A DNA stretch of 64,000 nucleotides from Leptospira selangorensis (GTDB lineage: Bacteria > Spirochaetota > Leptospiria > Leptospirales > Leptospiraceae): the NCBI RefSeq assembly GCF_004769405.1, contig NZ_RQES01000001.1, forward strand, positions 237,815-301,814. The letters are read 5' to 3'. Position numbers and translations under genes: made by a program. Below, in pieces: positions 8,815 through 18,660 of the stretch. How positions within the stretch are numbered: position 1 is the first letter of the stretch; each line of letters begins with the position of its first letter. The notes below the pieces were generated by a model. The model was not told where the DNA came from. It searched no databases and saw nothing but the letters and a program-made list of their open reading frames with translations.

Positions 8815-9300
8815 CTATTCCCTTTCCCCATATTCCAAGAGAGAAGAATATGGATCTCCTTTCAGACCTAAAAGTTCCGCAAACGCCTCTTCGGTGTTTT
8901 TTCCTTCTTTCTTTTTTTCCAATACGGACAGTCTAAAAGTTTCACCTTTATCTTTCAGGATCTTCTCCTCTATAATCATATGCTGATAAGCGATTTGTTT
9001 CTTAGGAGAAAGACTCTGGGCCACGATCTCGACCTTTTCGGATCCTAAGCGGAATCTACAAATGATAGAAGGTATATTCCCCAAAACTTTTTCTGAAATT
9101 TGAAAACTTGGATAAGAAGAAAACGACTCTAAAACTTTAAGGATAGAAGGTCTTAACTCGCAGATAATATCAATGTCAGAGTGGGGAAGGTCCACTCCGA
9201 TTGGAATGGAACCTACGAATTCAGGAGAGAATTCGGAAAGGATTTCTAGAACTTTACGATCTTTTAGAAGTGAAGTACAATCCGAAAATCGGTTTGTCAT
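8815..9300 (-). CDS. DUF4269-family nucleotidyltransferase-like protein
   Basis: 161 residues. The central signature GSIPIGVDLPHSDIDIIC matches the DUF4269 family, which resembles the nucleotidyltransferase GS...DxD motif; the acidic pair is in SDIDIIC (about 41-47). The rest is alpha/beta with a C-terminal helix rich in charged residues and the typical LLGLKGDPY...LL end. Family function is unknown. It is 17 bp downstream of the next minus-strand gene and probably shares its transcript. Confidence 0.75.
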   Translation of the reverse strand: MTNRFSDCTSLLKDRKVLEILSEFSPEFVGSIPIGVDLPHSDIDIICELRPSILKVLESFSSYPSFQISEKVLGNIPSIICRFRLGSEKVEIVAQSLSPKKQIAYQHMIIEEKILKDKGETFRLSVLEKKKEGKNTEEAFAELLGLKGDPYSSLLEYGERE

Positions 9301-9317
9301 TCAGGTGAGGTAGGCGA

Positions 9318-9671
9318 TTAAACGCCTACTTCTTCCTCTTCGTCCTCGTTTTCTTCTTCTACATTCAGAAGTTCTATAAGCTCTTTGTAAGCTCTTTCTT
9401 TTTCGACAACGCCTGTTTTCTTAATCGCTTTTTTGAGAACATCGTCCCATTTTTTCTGGGGAAGGATCACTTGCATTTCTTCCAAAACTTCCAGAATATT
9501 GATATCGTCTTTTGTATTAAAGATCTCAGTAGCGTCGTAACGGAATAATCCGGAAAGTTGATCGATAAAATCGCCGACTCCGTTTCCGCCTCCGCGTTTA
9601 TCTAGGGCCTCTTGTTTTTTTTGCGCTTTGCGGAGATCTCTTTCTCGTCTCTCCAATTCGGTCCGTTTCAT
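9318..9671 (-). CDS. Conserved hypothetical protein, coiled-coil and acidic tail
   Basis: 117 residues. The N-terminus is a charged, probably coiled-coil helix (ERRERDLRKAQKKQEALDKR), followed by a glycine-rich hinge and a helical core. The end is very acidic (EEENEDEEEEVGV). No signal peptide or catalytic motif is visible and I recognise no family. Codon use and length support a real cytoplasmic protein. The 293 bp upstream (9672-9964) hold no gene I can support. Confidence 0.55.
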   Translation of the reverse strand: MKRTELERRERDLRKAQKKQEALDKRGGGNGVGDFIDQLSGLFRYDATEIFNTKDDINILEVLEEMQVILPQKKWDDVLKKAIKKTGVVEKERAYKELIELLNVEEENEDEEEEVGV

Positions 9672-9964
9672 AAGAACCCTCTCTTATCGGCTATACCTGC
9701 CATATTTTCGAAACTAGCTCACGGGCAAAGAAAAAACCCTAAAGAATTCCGGTAGAAAAACTCAAGTAAGCTGCCGATCTGGCGGAAGTTTAGGTTTGAT
9801 TCGTAAAAATCCCCTTTTAAAAACGAGGGAGTTCCATAGAACCACTCCAAACTTTCATTCCTATAGAATTAGACCGGGACTAAATGGAAATTCTTTCCTC
9901 AGGATCCTGGTTTTGGTCCTTTTTTGTACGAACGTTTGTAAAAAAAGAAGAAAGGAATCCCTTT

Positions 9965-11491
9965 TTAGCGAGAACCCATTGAGGACTTAGGGATCCTATA
10001 TTCTTTTTGGATCCTTTGGTTAGCAGCGCTCAGGCTTTCTCTATCCAAAATAACATCAGTTCCATCATCTAATAAAATCGTAATGTACCTAGACTTGGAT
10101 GATTTTACTTCATTAGAAATGTCTTGGATCGATTGAATAGGTTTGCCGTTTACTTGATCCACCAATCTTCCGGAAACTTCGTGATAACCCTGGTTGGATT
10201 CATCCGGAATTACTTGGGAAAGTAATACAAATTTACCTTCCTTTTTGTCGCCTGTGCTGAACTTATAATAATCGAAAGTGTATAAAAGTTTGCGATCTAC
10301 TTTAGATCTCCAATCTTTTCCCCATTCTAGTAAATAACCTTCCGAAAGTTCTACGAATAGAAAACCGCCGTCGAAATAATATTCGGCTTTAGAACCAAGA
10401 TTTCTATGAGGGATACGGATAGAAGAATAAGGAAATGGTTTTAAGGTAAGTTGGACTTCTTCTTCTTTTCCGGATCTGATGATCTTTATCGGGATTTGTT
10501 TTCCGATTTGGTAACCGAATTCATCTCCTATATGAGCGATATAAGATAGAACTTGTTTGCCGTATTTTTGATGATGGAAATATCCTTTTGAGTCTATCTT
10601 CTTACCGCCGAACTCAAGGATTACATCACCTATCTTTAATATTCCATCCGCAGAACTATCAGGCAAGATTTCAGCTACCAAGATCCCTTGGTCTTTTGTT
10701 TTAAGGGAATAATAATCCTTAGTGGCCTTGTCCATGATAGGTCTATAACGGAAACCTTTAAAAGGGATCTCAGTTTTACCAAAATCCCCCAAAAATTTGC
10801 TGATCAAAAAGGAAGGGATTGCTCTACCTGAGTTTTTGTCTCCGGAGAAGTCGAAAAGTATTCCGCTTACTTTTCCTTTTTCTAATAGAACTTCTCCGTT
10901 ACCGTTTAATGTCTCAGTGGAGTTCACATCTAATACAGGAAGTTCTACCATTCCTTGAGGATATTGGTCCAGATCCATACTGATTAGAGCGCCTGAAGCG
11001 GATTGGATAGAACCGGAATTGTCCAATTGGTAGATGGAAACTTGTCTAGGATAATCTATTTCTTTCTGGAATTCAAAAGGAATTAGATCTTTAAAGAAGT
11101 TCTCTTCTTCGATTTTTAAAAGTGCCAGATCGGATTCCGAATCTTGTCTTGAAACGGTTGCCTTTGTCTCCGCATAGGAAGAATGTTTTTTAACTTCTAT
11201 CAATGTGGAGTGGGTGAGTAGATGTGCCGGTAATAAGATCTTTTCGCCAGGCACTACGATCCCCACACCTCTTCTTACCTTTGGATTTTTCTTTTTCCAA
11301 GGGTTAAAATAATCAGGTTCTTGGTAAGAGATCTTTACTTGGACTATACTCTTTTTGTATTCTTCTTCCGTTTTTGCTTGGGATGCGATACCGTTCGATC
11401 CTACTTTCGGGGAAGGTTTCGGTTTTTTAGCGGATAATCCGGAGCTGAAAACACAAATGCTTATAATGACTAGAAGGATCTTGGATTTCAC
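9965..11491 (-). CDS. HtrA/Deg-like PDZ protein lacking the catalytic serine
   Basis: 508 residues with a signal peptide (1-21), a trypsin-like domain and a PDZ domain (about 265-355), plus a C-terminal extension alike in layout to that of its neighbour. The equivalents of the triad His (LLPAH, His90) and Asp (ESDLALL, Asp121) are kept. The GNSGGP segment of active HtrA is replaced by NGNGEV, putting Asn at the Ser position (about 198). It therefore looks like a pseudoprotease. It starts three bases after the stop of the intact HtrA gene, so the two are co-expressed and may act together in the periplasm. Confidence 0.8.
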   Translation of the reverse strand: MKSKILLVIISICVFSSGLSAKKPKPSPKVGSNGIASQAKTEEEYKKSIVQVKISYQEPDYFNPWKKKNPKVRRGVGIVVPGEKILLPAHLLTHSTLIEVKKHSSYAETKATVSRQDSESDLALLKIEEENFFKDLIPFEFQKEIDYPRQVSIYQLDNSGSIQSASGALISMDLDQYPQGMVELPVLDVNSTETLNGNGEVLLEKGKVSGILFDFSGDKNSGRAIPSFLISKFLGDFGKTEIPFKGFRYRPIMDKATKDYYSLKTKDQGILVAEILPDSSADGILKIGDVILEFGGKKIDSKGYFHHQKYGKQVLSYIAHIGDEFGYQIGKQIPIKIIRSGKEEEVQLTLKPFPYSSIRIPHRNLGSKAEYYFDGGFLFVELSEGYLLEWGKDWRSKVDRKLLYTFDYYKFSTGDKKEGKFVLLSQVIPDESNQGYHEVSGRLVDQVNGKPIQSIQDISNEVKSSKSRYITILLDDGTDVILDRESLSAANQRIQKEYRIPKSSMGSR

Positions 11492-11494
11492 GTA

Positions 11495-12955
11495 TTACTC
11501 CAAACCGTATGTGCTTCTGATCTGGGAATCCGCCTTTTGGGTTTCCTCCCGATCCAAGATCAATGGAAGATCTATATTCAAAAATTTTAATTTTAAAAAT
11601 TTGGACTTGGATTCCGAAATAATCCTTTTTAGATCCGCTAGACTATTGATCGGCTCTCCGTTTACTGATTCCAAAACCAGGTTCAGGAAATAATCCGAGG
11701 AAGAATTTACCGGATGGGCTAATTTTCTGTAAAGAACCACATCCGCTTTTTTGGTCCTGCCGATCCCATCTTCTATAAAATAATCGTATCTGTATAAGAA
11801 CTGGCTGCCACCTGAAGTGCTTCCACTTCTGCTCCAAGCGCCGAGAAGATCTCTAGTCATCTCTTGGAATAATAACCCGCCAATCATGGAATAATCGAAA
11901 GGATTATCGTATCTGTTTCTCATAAAATCGAAATCAGGCATTCTTTTGGCTTTAAATTCCACATCGATCAGTTTGCCGTTACGGAATACCTTGAATCGGA
12001 TCGGTTCACCGGAATATTTATCATCTACAGTTTCCGTAAAATCTACTCGGGCATCCTTATCCAAAGTAATGGTCCCGTTTCTTCCGATTGTGAGACCGTC
12101 TATCTCTGTCAGATAATCTCCCTCTTTCAGATATCCATCTGCAGAACCGTTAGGAAGAATTCTGGTTACGAATACTCCTTCTAAACCTTCAGGAATACCT
12201 TTTGCTTTTCTGAGAGAAGTATTAAAAGAATTGAATGTTCCAATCCCAAGTTCCACGTAACCGTCGTATTTTCCGTCTTCTATATCTTTCAGAAAATGAC
12301 GGATTACTTTTGTTGGGATGAGATAGCCAATATTCTCCCCTTTGGTAGCGACCTGGAAAGCGACCCCAACCACCTTATTGTTTTGGATCGCAGGTCCACC
12401 TGAGTTTCCCGGGTTGATCGCAGCGTCCACTTGTAAAACCAAGTGACTGTCTACGGAAGAATGTTCGTATTTGGATTGTTCTTTCCTGGAAACGATCCCT
12501 CTAGTTACGGAGACCTTATTTCCTCCGATCGGATATCCTACTACTATAAGAGAGGAATTCAGTTCAGGAATTTCGCCTAAACTTAAATCGGTCGAATCCT
12601 TATAAAATTCAGGATCTTCCGCTTCCAGTACTGCTAAGTCGCAGTCATGGGCAACATGTAATATCTTGACCCTATACCATTCCGTCTGGTTATATCTCTG
12701 TACCTGAACGTACTTTGCGTTCGAGATTACATGAGCATTTGTTAATATTCTTTTGTTCCCGATCAGAAATCCAGTTCCTGAACTTGCGCGGACTCCGTCA
12801 GTTGCCCAAGGAGTGAATGCGCTAAATGCTTGGGAATACACTTTGATCTGCACGACTGCTTTTCGCACATGATCAAAATCGCTTCTTTCTTCCGAGAAGA
12901 GTGGAAAATGAAGAGAGAATACTAGTACGATCAGACAGGATTTCAGGATCTGCAT
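11495..12955 (-). CDS. HtrA/DegP-family periplasmic serine protease
   Basis: 486 residues with a signal peptide (1-21). The trypsin-like domain has the full triad: His75 (TNAHV), Asp106 (DCDLAVLE) and Ser185 (GNSGGP). A PDZ domain spans roughly 245-335, with a long C-terminal extension containing a second PDZ-like stretch near 435-470. The layout resembles Deg9/Deg10-type proteins more than E. coli DegP. Its likely role is degradation of misfolded envelope proteins; some leptospiral HtrAs are secreted and cleave host proteins. It starts seven bases after the apt stop and is followed by an inactive paralogue. Confidence 0.88.
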   Translation of the reverse strand: MQILKSCLIVLVFSLHFPLFSEERSDFDHVRKAVVQIKVYSQAFSAFTPWATDGVRASSGTGFLIGNKRILTNAHVISNAKYVQVQRYNQTEWYRVKILHVAHDCDLAVLEAEDPEFYKDSTDLSLGEIPELNSSLIVVGYPIGGNKVSVTRGIVSRKEQSKYEHSSVDSHLVLQVDAAINPGNSGGPAIQNNKVVGVAFQVATKGENIGYLIPTKVIRHFLKDIEDGKYDGYVELGIGTFNSFNTSLRKAKGIPEGLEGVFVTRILPNGSADGYLKEGDYLTEIDGLTIGRNGTITLDKDARVDFTETVDDKYSGEPIRFKVFRNGKLIDVEFKAKRMPDFDFMRNRYDNPFDYSMIGGLLFQEMTRDLLGAWSRSGSTSGGSQFLYRYDYFIEDGIGRTKKADVVLYRKLAHPVNSSSDYFLNLVLESVNGEPINSLADLKRIISESKSKFLKLKFLNIDLPLILDREETQKADSQIRSTYGLE

Positions 12956-12962
12956 GAGATTC

Positions 12963-13496
12963 TTAATGTCCTTCGAATTCGCAGATAGAGAATACGTTTA
13001 CACCTAGATCTTTACTTAATTTTGTCGCTCCGCCTAGATCAGGAAGGTCAATGATGACTCCTACTTCCGGAACTTCTGCGCCTAACTTTTGTAATAACTG
13101 AACTGCAGCGATCATTGTCCCACCGGTAGCGATCAAGTCATCCATGAGTAGTATCCTGTCTCCAGGAACAACCGAATCCTTATGTATCTCGATCACATCT
13201 TTTCCGTATTCTAGATCGTATTCTTGGGAAACAGTTTCAGAAGGAAGTTTTCCTTTTTTACGGATAGGTATAAAACCTACTCCTAGTTGGAATGCGAGAG
13301 GTGCACCTATGATAAAACCTCTTGCTTCGATTCCGGCAACTTTAGTGATTCCTTTGCCTGTGTACCGGTCCACGAAAGTGCCTATGGTAAGAGCTAATCC
13401 TTCCGGATCTAATAATAAGGAAGTGATGTCTCTGAATAGGATTCCTTTGCGGGGATAATCCGGGATCGTGCGAATTTTGCTTTTAACTATGGACAT
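12963..13496 (-). CDS. apt: Adenine phosphoribosyltransferase
   Basis: 177 residues from [19 protein letters not shown], the usual Apt N-terminus. Longer in-frame starts at 13517 and 13628 are possible, but the last would overlap htpX. The PRPP-binding signature is [14 protein letters not shown], and the family motif [14 protein letters not shown] is present. It salvages adenine to AMP using PRPP in the cytoplasm. It is the first gene of a tight apt-htrA-htrA-like minus-strand cluster (7 and 3 bp spacers), an odd partner for envelope proteases. Confidence 0.9.
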   Translation of the reverse strand: MSIVKSKIRTIPDYPRKGILFRDITSLLLDPEGLALTIGTFVDRYTGKGITKVAGIEARGFIIGAPLAFQLGVGFIPIRKKGKLPSETVSQEYDLEYGKDVIEIHKDSVVPGDRILLMDDLIATGGTMIAAVQLLQKLGAEVPEVGVIIDLPDLGGATKLSKDLGVNVFSICEFEGH

Positions 13497-13599
13497 GGGC
13501 TCGAAGTCCAATTCCATTTTCCGGAAAGGAACTAACAATTCTTTTTTCAAGGGGTAGTAATAGGAGCGGCCTCCAGAAAAGAAGGCCGCAAAGTTTAGG

Positions 13600-14511
13600 T
13601 TAGTATGCTTTTGCTCTAAGAGCTGCAATTCTTTCTTCTAGAGGAGGGTGGGTTGCAAATAAGGATGCAAGTCCTCCGGCTCTGTTAGAAATTTTCAAAG
13701 CGGCGATGGTTTCTCCTCTCTGGTCGATCGGATCTCTATTGAAAGCGACTTTTAATCTTTCTAAAGCAGAGATCATGCTGGATCTTCCCGCCAATTTTGC
13801 TCCGCCTGCGTCAGCACGGAATTCTCTGGCTCTGGAAACATAAGCTACAACTATAGAGCCTAAAAGTCCGAAGACTACCATAAGAAGTTGTCTGATCATG
13901 AACTCCATAAAGAATCCACCGCTGGATCCTCTATCATCGTTACGATTCAATTGAGAAACGATCAACTTACTTACGATCCAAGAGAAGAAGATCACGAATG
14001 AGTTGATCACTCCTTGGACCAAAGTCATGGTCACCATGTCTCCATTGGCTACGTGAGAAAGTTCGTGTCCTAAAACTCCATCCAATTCTTCGCTATCCAT
14101 TCCGTTTAAAAGTCCGGTGGATACGGCAACTAATGCGCTATTTCTGCTAGGACCTGTTGCGAATGCGTTGATCTCAGGAGACTCGTAATATCCAACTTCC
14201 GGCATAGGTAGTCCTGCTGCCTGTGCCAATCTTTGCACTCTAGTTAAAAGATCTCTTTGCCATCCGGATGCGTTTCTAGGATCGATCACTTGGACTCCCA
14301 TGGAGGCCTTTACCATAAACTTAGAAAGCAGCAAAGAAATGAATGCGCCTCCCATACCCCAAATCGCAGCGAATAGAAGGGTACTAGCATAAGGTACTCC
14401 GGACTTAGCTAAATAAACATCTAGTCCGGTAAGTCTGAGTATTAATCCGATCGTGAAAATTACCGCGATATTGGTAAGCGCGAATAATCCAAATCTACGA
14501 AAAAGCGCCAT
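13600..14511 (-). CDS. htpX: HtpX-family membrane zinc metalloprotease
   Basis: 303 residues. Two N-terminal membrane segments (about 10-28 and 40-63) precede the M48 catalytic domain with HELSH (149-153). Two further hydrophobic segments (about 160-180 and 205-225) follow, then [13 protein letters not shown] with the likely third zinc ligand Glu/Asp. HtpX degrades damaged membrane proteins under stress in concert with FtsH. It lies about 100 bp upstream of apt on the same strand, extending the proteostasis theme of this stretch. Confidence 0.92.
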   Translation of the reverse strand: MALFRRFGLFALTNIAVIFTIGLILRLTGLDVYLAKSGVPYASTLLFAAIWGMGGAFISLLLSKFMVKASMGVQVIDPRNASGWQRDLLTRVQRLAQAAGLPMPEVGYYESPEINAFATGPSRNSALVAVSTGLLNGMDSEELDGVLGHELSHVANGDMVTMTLVQGVINSFVIFFSWIVSKLIVSQLNRNDDRGSSGGFFMEFMIRQLLMVVFGLLGSIVVAYVSRAREFRADAGGAKLAGRSSMISALERLKVAFNRDPIDQRGETIAALKISNRAGGLASLFATHPPLEERIAALRAKAY

Positions 14512-14592
14512 AGGCGAACAGTTCTCCTTTTTAGAAGTTTTTTAGGCCTCGGTAACTCCGTGCCCGCCGGTCTTCTAAATTCCGGTAAATAG

Positions 14593-16200
14593 TTAGACCG
14601 CTCTAGGTTCCTTCTTTAAGAAAGAAGCGAGAAGAAAAAGTCCCGCAAGTAATAAATATGCCCAAACAAATGGACCCAGGTTTAGCTGAAAAGAGTTCAA
14701 AATTGCGTTTCCAGCCAAGGAATAAGAATGTATAAATCCTGTCCCGGCAAGAAGTGCACCGATCAAACTGGCGATTATCGCCTTCTTAAAATCTCTATCG
14801 ATCACAAATGTTGCGATTGCAGCCCAAACCATGGAGGAAAGTAAAAATCCCTGGGACAAACTCAAAAGCCCGCCTAGAGAATATGGAAAAATCGGCTGAT
14901 CTAATGGCACTGTAGAAAGCCAGATATTCTGGGTTTTAGAAGCTGCCTCTGTTCCTTCTATCGCTTTTGCAAGAATTGGTGCTGCGTAATTGAATGCACT
15001 CTGGATCATCAAAACTCCCCAACCAGCAAGGGCAGGAAGAAGTCCAAGCACAACCGCTGGTGCATGTCTAGTAGGTGTAGCTTCGAATGCTTGTGCACCG
15101 ATTACTATACCGATCCAAAGTACGATCGCCATTCCTGCTTCGACCGGGATAAGTGCACATACAAAACTGACTAATCCGAAGAATGCAATCAATGTCATGA
15201 AAATCCCATTCAAGCTGGAGTAACCGGATCTAGCACCTAAGGCTTTCCAACCTGGATGACCGATATAAATTGTAGTTGGGAAAGGAGATCCGAATAAAGA
15301 ACCGACTATTGTTCCAACACCATTCATCATGAGTGAATTCCTGGTATTGTATTTGTCTCCGGCTGCTTCTGCTGACTCTATGTTTTGCAATGAACCGATT
15401 ACGTTAAAAATTCCCATAGGCAAGATCACAGATAAATATTCTCTGATACCGATCTGATTCCAAGCTTCGAATAGATCCCCACCACTCCATACCGGGAAAT
15501 TAAATCCAAAATCGATAGAGGAGTGTAATGCGGCCCCGTCCATCATTTGTTTTCCTGTGATATGGGGAAGATACCAAGCAAGTAAGGTTCCTACGATTAC
15601 TGAAATAAGTCCGCCTGGGATCTTAAATGGAAAAACAACTCTTCCGAAATATTGCAAGAGTATAATTCCGAATGGAACAAATGCAACAAGCGGGTTTAAG
15701 AATGTACGGACTAAAAAGTCCATGGAGATAAATGTAAGTGCAATTCCTGCAAGTGCAGAAAGTAGTGCCGCTCTTGGAGTTGCCTTGCGGATCTTCTCCG
15801 CAATAAATGCTCCAAAAAATTCGATCAAACCGGATAGAAAACTTGCAAGAAGTCCTATAGACCAAGCGGCTTTATAACTGTTCGTCTTTTGGTAAACTGG
15901 GAACATTACAAAAAAGACGAATGCGAATAAAGAAACTGTATTGATCCCGTAAGGTAATGCGGTTACATCACTTCTGTTATCTGCGATTGCAAGTTGTCTT
16001 GCTTGCCAAGCATAAAAAAGATTTCCGACGAGTAGTGAGATTGCAGCTCCTGGGATCACAACCCTGAATACGAAATCCTGAGGCATTCCGCAAAAACCGA
16101 TACACAATGCTACCAGAACCAAAATTTGGATCAGGTTATCAATCATCAGCCCGAAGAATCCATCCAGGTCTCCGGCAACAAACCATTTGTATTTGCTCAT
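14593..16200 (-). CDS. NCS2-like (xanthine/uracil/sulfate-type) permease
   Basis: 535 residues, almost entirely hydrophobic with about 12-14 membrane segments. The early DNRSDVTALPYGINTVSLFAF and the mid-protein GSLQNIESAEAAGDKYNTRN resemble substrate-site regions of the NCS2/SulP transporter superfamily. The substrate could be a purine, a pyrimidine or an anion and cannot be read from sequence. Its start overlaps the stop of the SspB-like gene by four bases, so it is translated as the third gene of an operon behind the sugar dehydratase and sspB. Confidence 0.75.
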   Translation of the reverse strand: MSKYKWFVAGDLDGFFGLMIDNLIQILVLVALCIGFCGMPQDFVFRVVIPGAAISLLVGNLFYAWQARQLAIADNRSDVTALPYGINTVSLFAFVFFVMFPVYQKTNSYKAAWSIGLLASFLSGLIEFFGAFIAEKIRKATPRAALLSALAGIALTFISMDFLVRTFLNPLVAFVPFGIILLQYFGRVVFPFKIPGGLISVIVGTLLAWYLPHITGKQMMDGAALHSSIDFGFNFPVWSGGDLFEAWNQIGIREYLSVILPMGIFNVIGSLQNIESAEAAGDKYNTRNSLMMNGVGTIVGSLFGSPFPTTIYIGHPGWKALGARSGYSSLNGIFMTLIAFFGLVSFVCALIPVEAGMAIVLWIGIVIGAQAFEATPTRHAPAVVLGLLPALAGWGVLMIQSAFNYAAPILAKAIEGTEAASKTQNIWLSTVPLDQPIFPYSLGGLLSLSQGFLLSSMVWAAIATFVIDRDFKKAIIASLIGALLAGTGFIHSYSLAGNAILNSFQLNLGPFVWAYLLLAGLFLLASFLKKEPRAV

Positions 16201-16679
16201 TTCTTTGTTTTACTCCCGAAGTCTACTTGGATTACATTATCTTTTCGTTTTGAAGATCCGGATTCAGGATCGGAAACTTCTTCTTTGGTTTCTGCCGGAG
16301 ATGTTTCTTCTTTTTTAGGAGGAATGTCCGGTTTACCTAAATAAATTCTCATTTGAGTGACTGTTTGTTGGGACTTGTCGAAATATCTGAAAATTCCGTC
16401 CCAGGGCAGAAAGACTTGCTCCCAAGTGTAGCCGAACTGTAGTTCTGCGTAGACCCATTCTTCTTCTATTTTGATATCTCTTGCGGCGCGGGGTCCTATG
16501 ACTAGGATGATGCCTGATTCAGGTTCTTCGCCCACGAGTCCTCTTTTTCCGATTTTTAGATCCGGATGAGGCATTACGTGTACATAGAAGGTGCCAAACC
16601 TTTCCCAGTACACTGAAAAGAGTTGTTTTTTGAATTCTCGAAGTGCCTGTATGTCTTCTAAATTCGGACTATCCATCAT
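16197..16679 (-). CDS. SspB-like ClpXP adaptor protein
   Basis: 160 residues. The core (GIILVIGPRAARDIK... to AELQFGYTWEQVFLPWDGIF) matches the SspB substrate-binding fold. After a long acidic, low-complexity linker (about 115-145) comes a conserved-looking tail, NVIQVDFGSKTKK, in the place where SspB proteins carry the ClpX-binding motif (compare the VVSLDAFRKK type of alphaproteobacterial SspB). SspB delivers ssrA-tagged and other substrates to ClpXP. The gene overlaps both neighbours (11 bp with the dehydratase, 4 bp with the permease). Confidence 0.75.
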   Translation of the reverse strand: MMDSPNLEDIQALREFKKQLFSVYWERFGTFYVHVMPHPDLKIGKRGLVGEEPESGIILVIGPRAARDIKIEEEWVYAELQFGYTWEQVFLPWDGIFRYFDKSQQTVTQMRIYLGKPDIPPKKEETSPAETKEEVSDPESGSSKRKDNVIQVDFGSKTKK

Positions 16680-18555
16680 TTTTCAACTTACGCGAGGATT
16701 CCTCGCTGATATATTCTTTATGTATTTTATACTCAGGCACGAGCGTCTTGAAAGAAGAGAAGATCTCTTCTTCTAGATCCGATTTTGCTGCTTCTAATAA
16801 AGAGTTAAATCTGGCCTGGAAGCTGCTAGGATCTCCTTCCTCTAAAGGAGCTGCAATCCTGATTTTAGGATGATGTGTTTTTTTGATCCCTTCTAAATCT
16901 AACAGCAGTTCTTCGAATAGTTTTTCTCCAGGTCTTAAACCTGTGAATACAATTGGAATATCCGTATAAGGCCTGAATCCTGAAAGCCGGATCATGTCTT
17001 CTGCTAGATTTAGTATCCGGATCGGTTCCCCCATATCTAGGAGAAAAATTTCTTCCTTCTCCCCCATAGCTGCTGCTTGCAAAACCAATTGTGTAGCTTC
17101 CGGGATTGTCATAAAATAACGAATAATATCCGGATGGGTCACAGTTACAGGACCACCATTGCTGATCTGTTCTCTAAATCTAGGAATGACCGAGCCGCTG
17201 GAACCTAACACGTTACCGAATCTTACAGTGATAAATTTTGTCTTGGTGCCCTGAGAGATCGCTTGCAGATACAATTCCGCAACTCTCTTGGAAGCGCCCA
17301 TTATGTTTACTGGATTGACTGCCTTGTCCGTGGAAATTAAAACAAAACGTTCGGTCCCATAAATTTTAGAAATATCCGCTAAGTTCTTAGTTCCGAGTAC
17401 ATTATTTAAGACTGCTTCGGATGGATTGATCTCCATCATAGGTACATGTTTGTAAGCTGCGGAGTGAAATACGACTTGGGGACGATCCGTTTCGAAAACG
17501 GAACCAATCCTCAGTGGATTTTTAATATCTGCGATCACTGCTCTGAACTGGATACCACTGTCTTTGAAAACTTTTCTGAGCTCGTAATCTATTTCGTACA
17601 GAGGAGTTTCTGCGGAATCGAGTAGGATCATTTTTGCAGGATTAAATACCGCGACTTGTCTGCATAATTCGCTTCCGATAGAACCGCCGGCTCCAGTGAT
17701 GAGTATTGTTTTACCTGCGATATAAGAACGGATGGATTCTATTTCTAGATCTACAACCGGGCGACCTAATACGTCTTCTACCCGGATCTCTCTTAATTGT
17801 TGTACTTTGGGCGGATCGAAAAATAGAGAACCCAAAGAGGGAAGGATCTTAAAATCCACATTTTCGGATTCGAAACTTTTGATAAGTTTACCGATCTGTT
17901 TTCCGTCGGGATTACTGAATGCGATGAGAACCTTTTTGATTTCCAGAGAACGGATCAGAGATTCTGCCTGGTCAATTTTTCCGAGCACAGGAACACCTTG
18001 GATATGGGCTCCGATCTTGGATTCGTCATCGTCCAAAAGACCCAAGGGGAGAAGGTTCAGATCATTATGCCTTCTTAATTCGGTTAAAAGTGTAGCACCC
18101 GTTTTTCCGGCCCCTAGTATGAGTGTCGGAATTCCATCTCCTTGTTTTTTGCGTAGAATGTACTGATCCCTTACTAATCTCCAAGAAAGGCTGCGGATAC
18201 ACAAAAATCCCAAAAGAAGAAGTGTATCTATTACAGGGATCATTCTGGAAAGATGTTCGAATCCGTTATAGAATAAGAGTGCGGTATTCGAGATCAGTGA
18301 AGAAAGAATGGTGGTCTTGATAATTTCCACCAGGTCGTGGATGGAAGCGTAAGCCCAAATCGATCTGTAAATATTCGAAAATAGAAATACTAGAGAACGA
18401 CAGACCACTACGATCAGAAGTGGAATGAAAAAGTCGTTAGGTTCCTGTAGAAATACGGTGGATTCGAAACGAATCAGGTGGGCTAGAAAATAGGAAAGGA
18501 TCATGAAGCTTAAATCCAAAGGGAAAAGAAGGCTTCGACGATTCCATTGACCCAT
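16669..18555 (-). CDS. Membrane nucleotide-sugar 4,6-dehydratase (CapD/WbpM/PglF type)
   Basis: 628 residues. Four N-terminal membrane helices (about 10-130) are followed by a CoA-binding-like Rossmann domain (LILGAGKTGATLL, about 145) and a C-terminal extended SDR domain with the NAD motif GAGGSIG (288-294). The active-site region STDKAVNPVNIMGASKR carries Met in place of the usual SDR tyrosine (MxxxK), as in the UDP-GlcNAc 4,6-dehydratases of this class. It supplies modified sugars for LPS O-antigen or protein glycosylation at the inner membrane. First gene of the dehydratase-sspB-permease operon. Confidence 0.85.
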   Translation of the reverse strand: MGQWNRRSLLFPLDLSFMILSYFLAHLIRFESTVFLQEPNDFFIPLLIVVVCRSLVFLFSNIYRSIWAYASIHDLVEIIKTTILSSLISNTALLFYNGFEHLSRMIPVIDTLLLLGFLCIRSLSWRLVRDQYILRKKQGDGIPTLILGAGKTGATLLTELRRHNDLNLLPLGLLDDDESKIGAHIQGVPVLGKIDQAESLIRSLEIKKVLIAFSNPDGKQIGKLIKSFESENVDFKILPSLGSLFFDPPKVQQLREIRVEDVLGRPVVDLEIESIRSYIAGKTILITGAGGSIGSELCRQVAVFNPAKMILLDSAETPLYEIDYELRKVFKDSGIQFRAVIADIKNPLRIGSVFETDRPQVVFHSAAYKHVPMMEINPSEAVLNNVLGTKNLADISKIYGTERFVLISTDKAVNPVNIMGASKRVAELYLQAISQGTKTKFITVRFGNVLGSSGSVIPRFREQISNGGPVTVTHPDIIRYFMTIPEATQLVLQAAAMGEKEEIFLLDMGEPIRILNLAEDMIRLSGFRPYTDIPIVFTGLRPGEKLFEELLLDLEGIKKTHHPKIRIAAPLEEGDPSSFQARFNSLLEAAKSDLEEEIFSSFKTLVPEYKIHKEYISEESSRKLKNDG

Positions 18556-18660
18556 TAAGTAAAAAAAATGTCGCTGGTGAGGAAAAGTCCAATCTTTTTG
18601 AGTTTTTTAGGTTGCTTAAAAACCCGATCTGATTCGAAACTTTAAAGGGCTTTTATTCTA

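Noticed and set aside
9796..9990. 64-codon plus-strand frame in the gap before the HtrA-like gene
   Set aside because: Basic, overlaps the end of the HtrA-like gene on the other strand, no family and no ribosome site.
12963..13628. Long 221-codon form of apt
   Set aside because: It would overlap htpX and extend well beyond normal Apt length; MSIVKSKI at 13496 is the family N-terminus.
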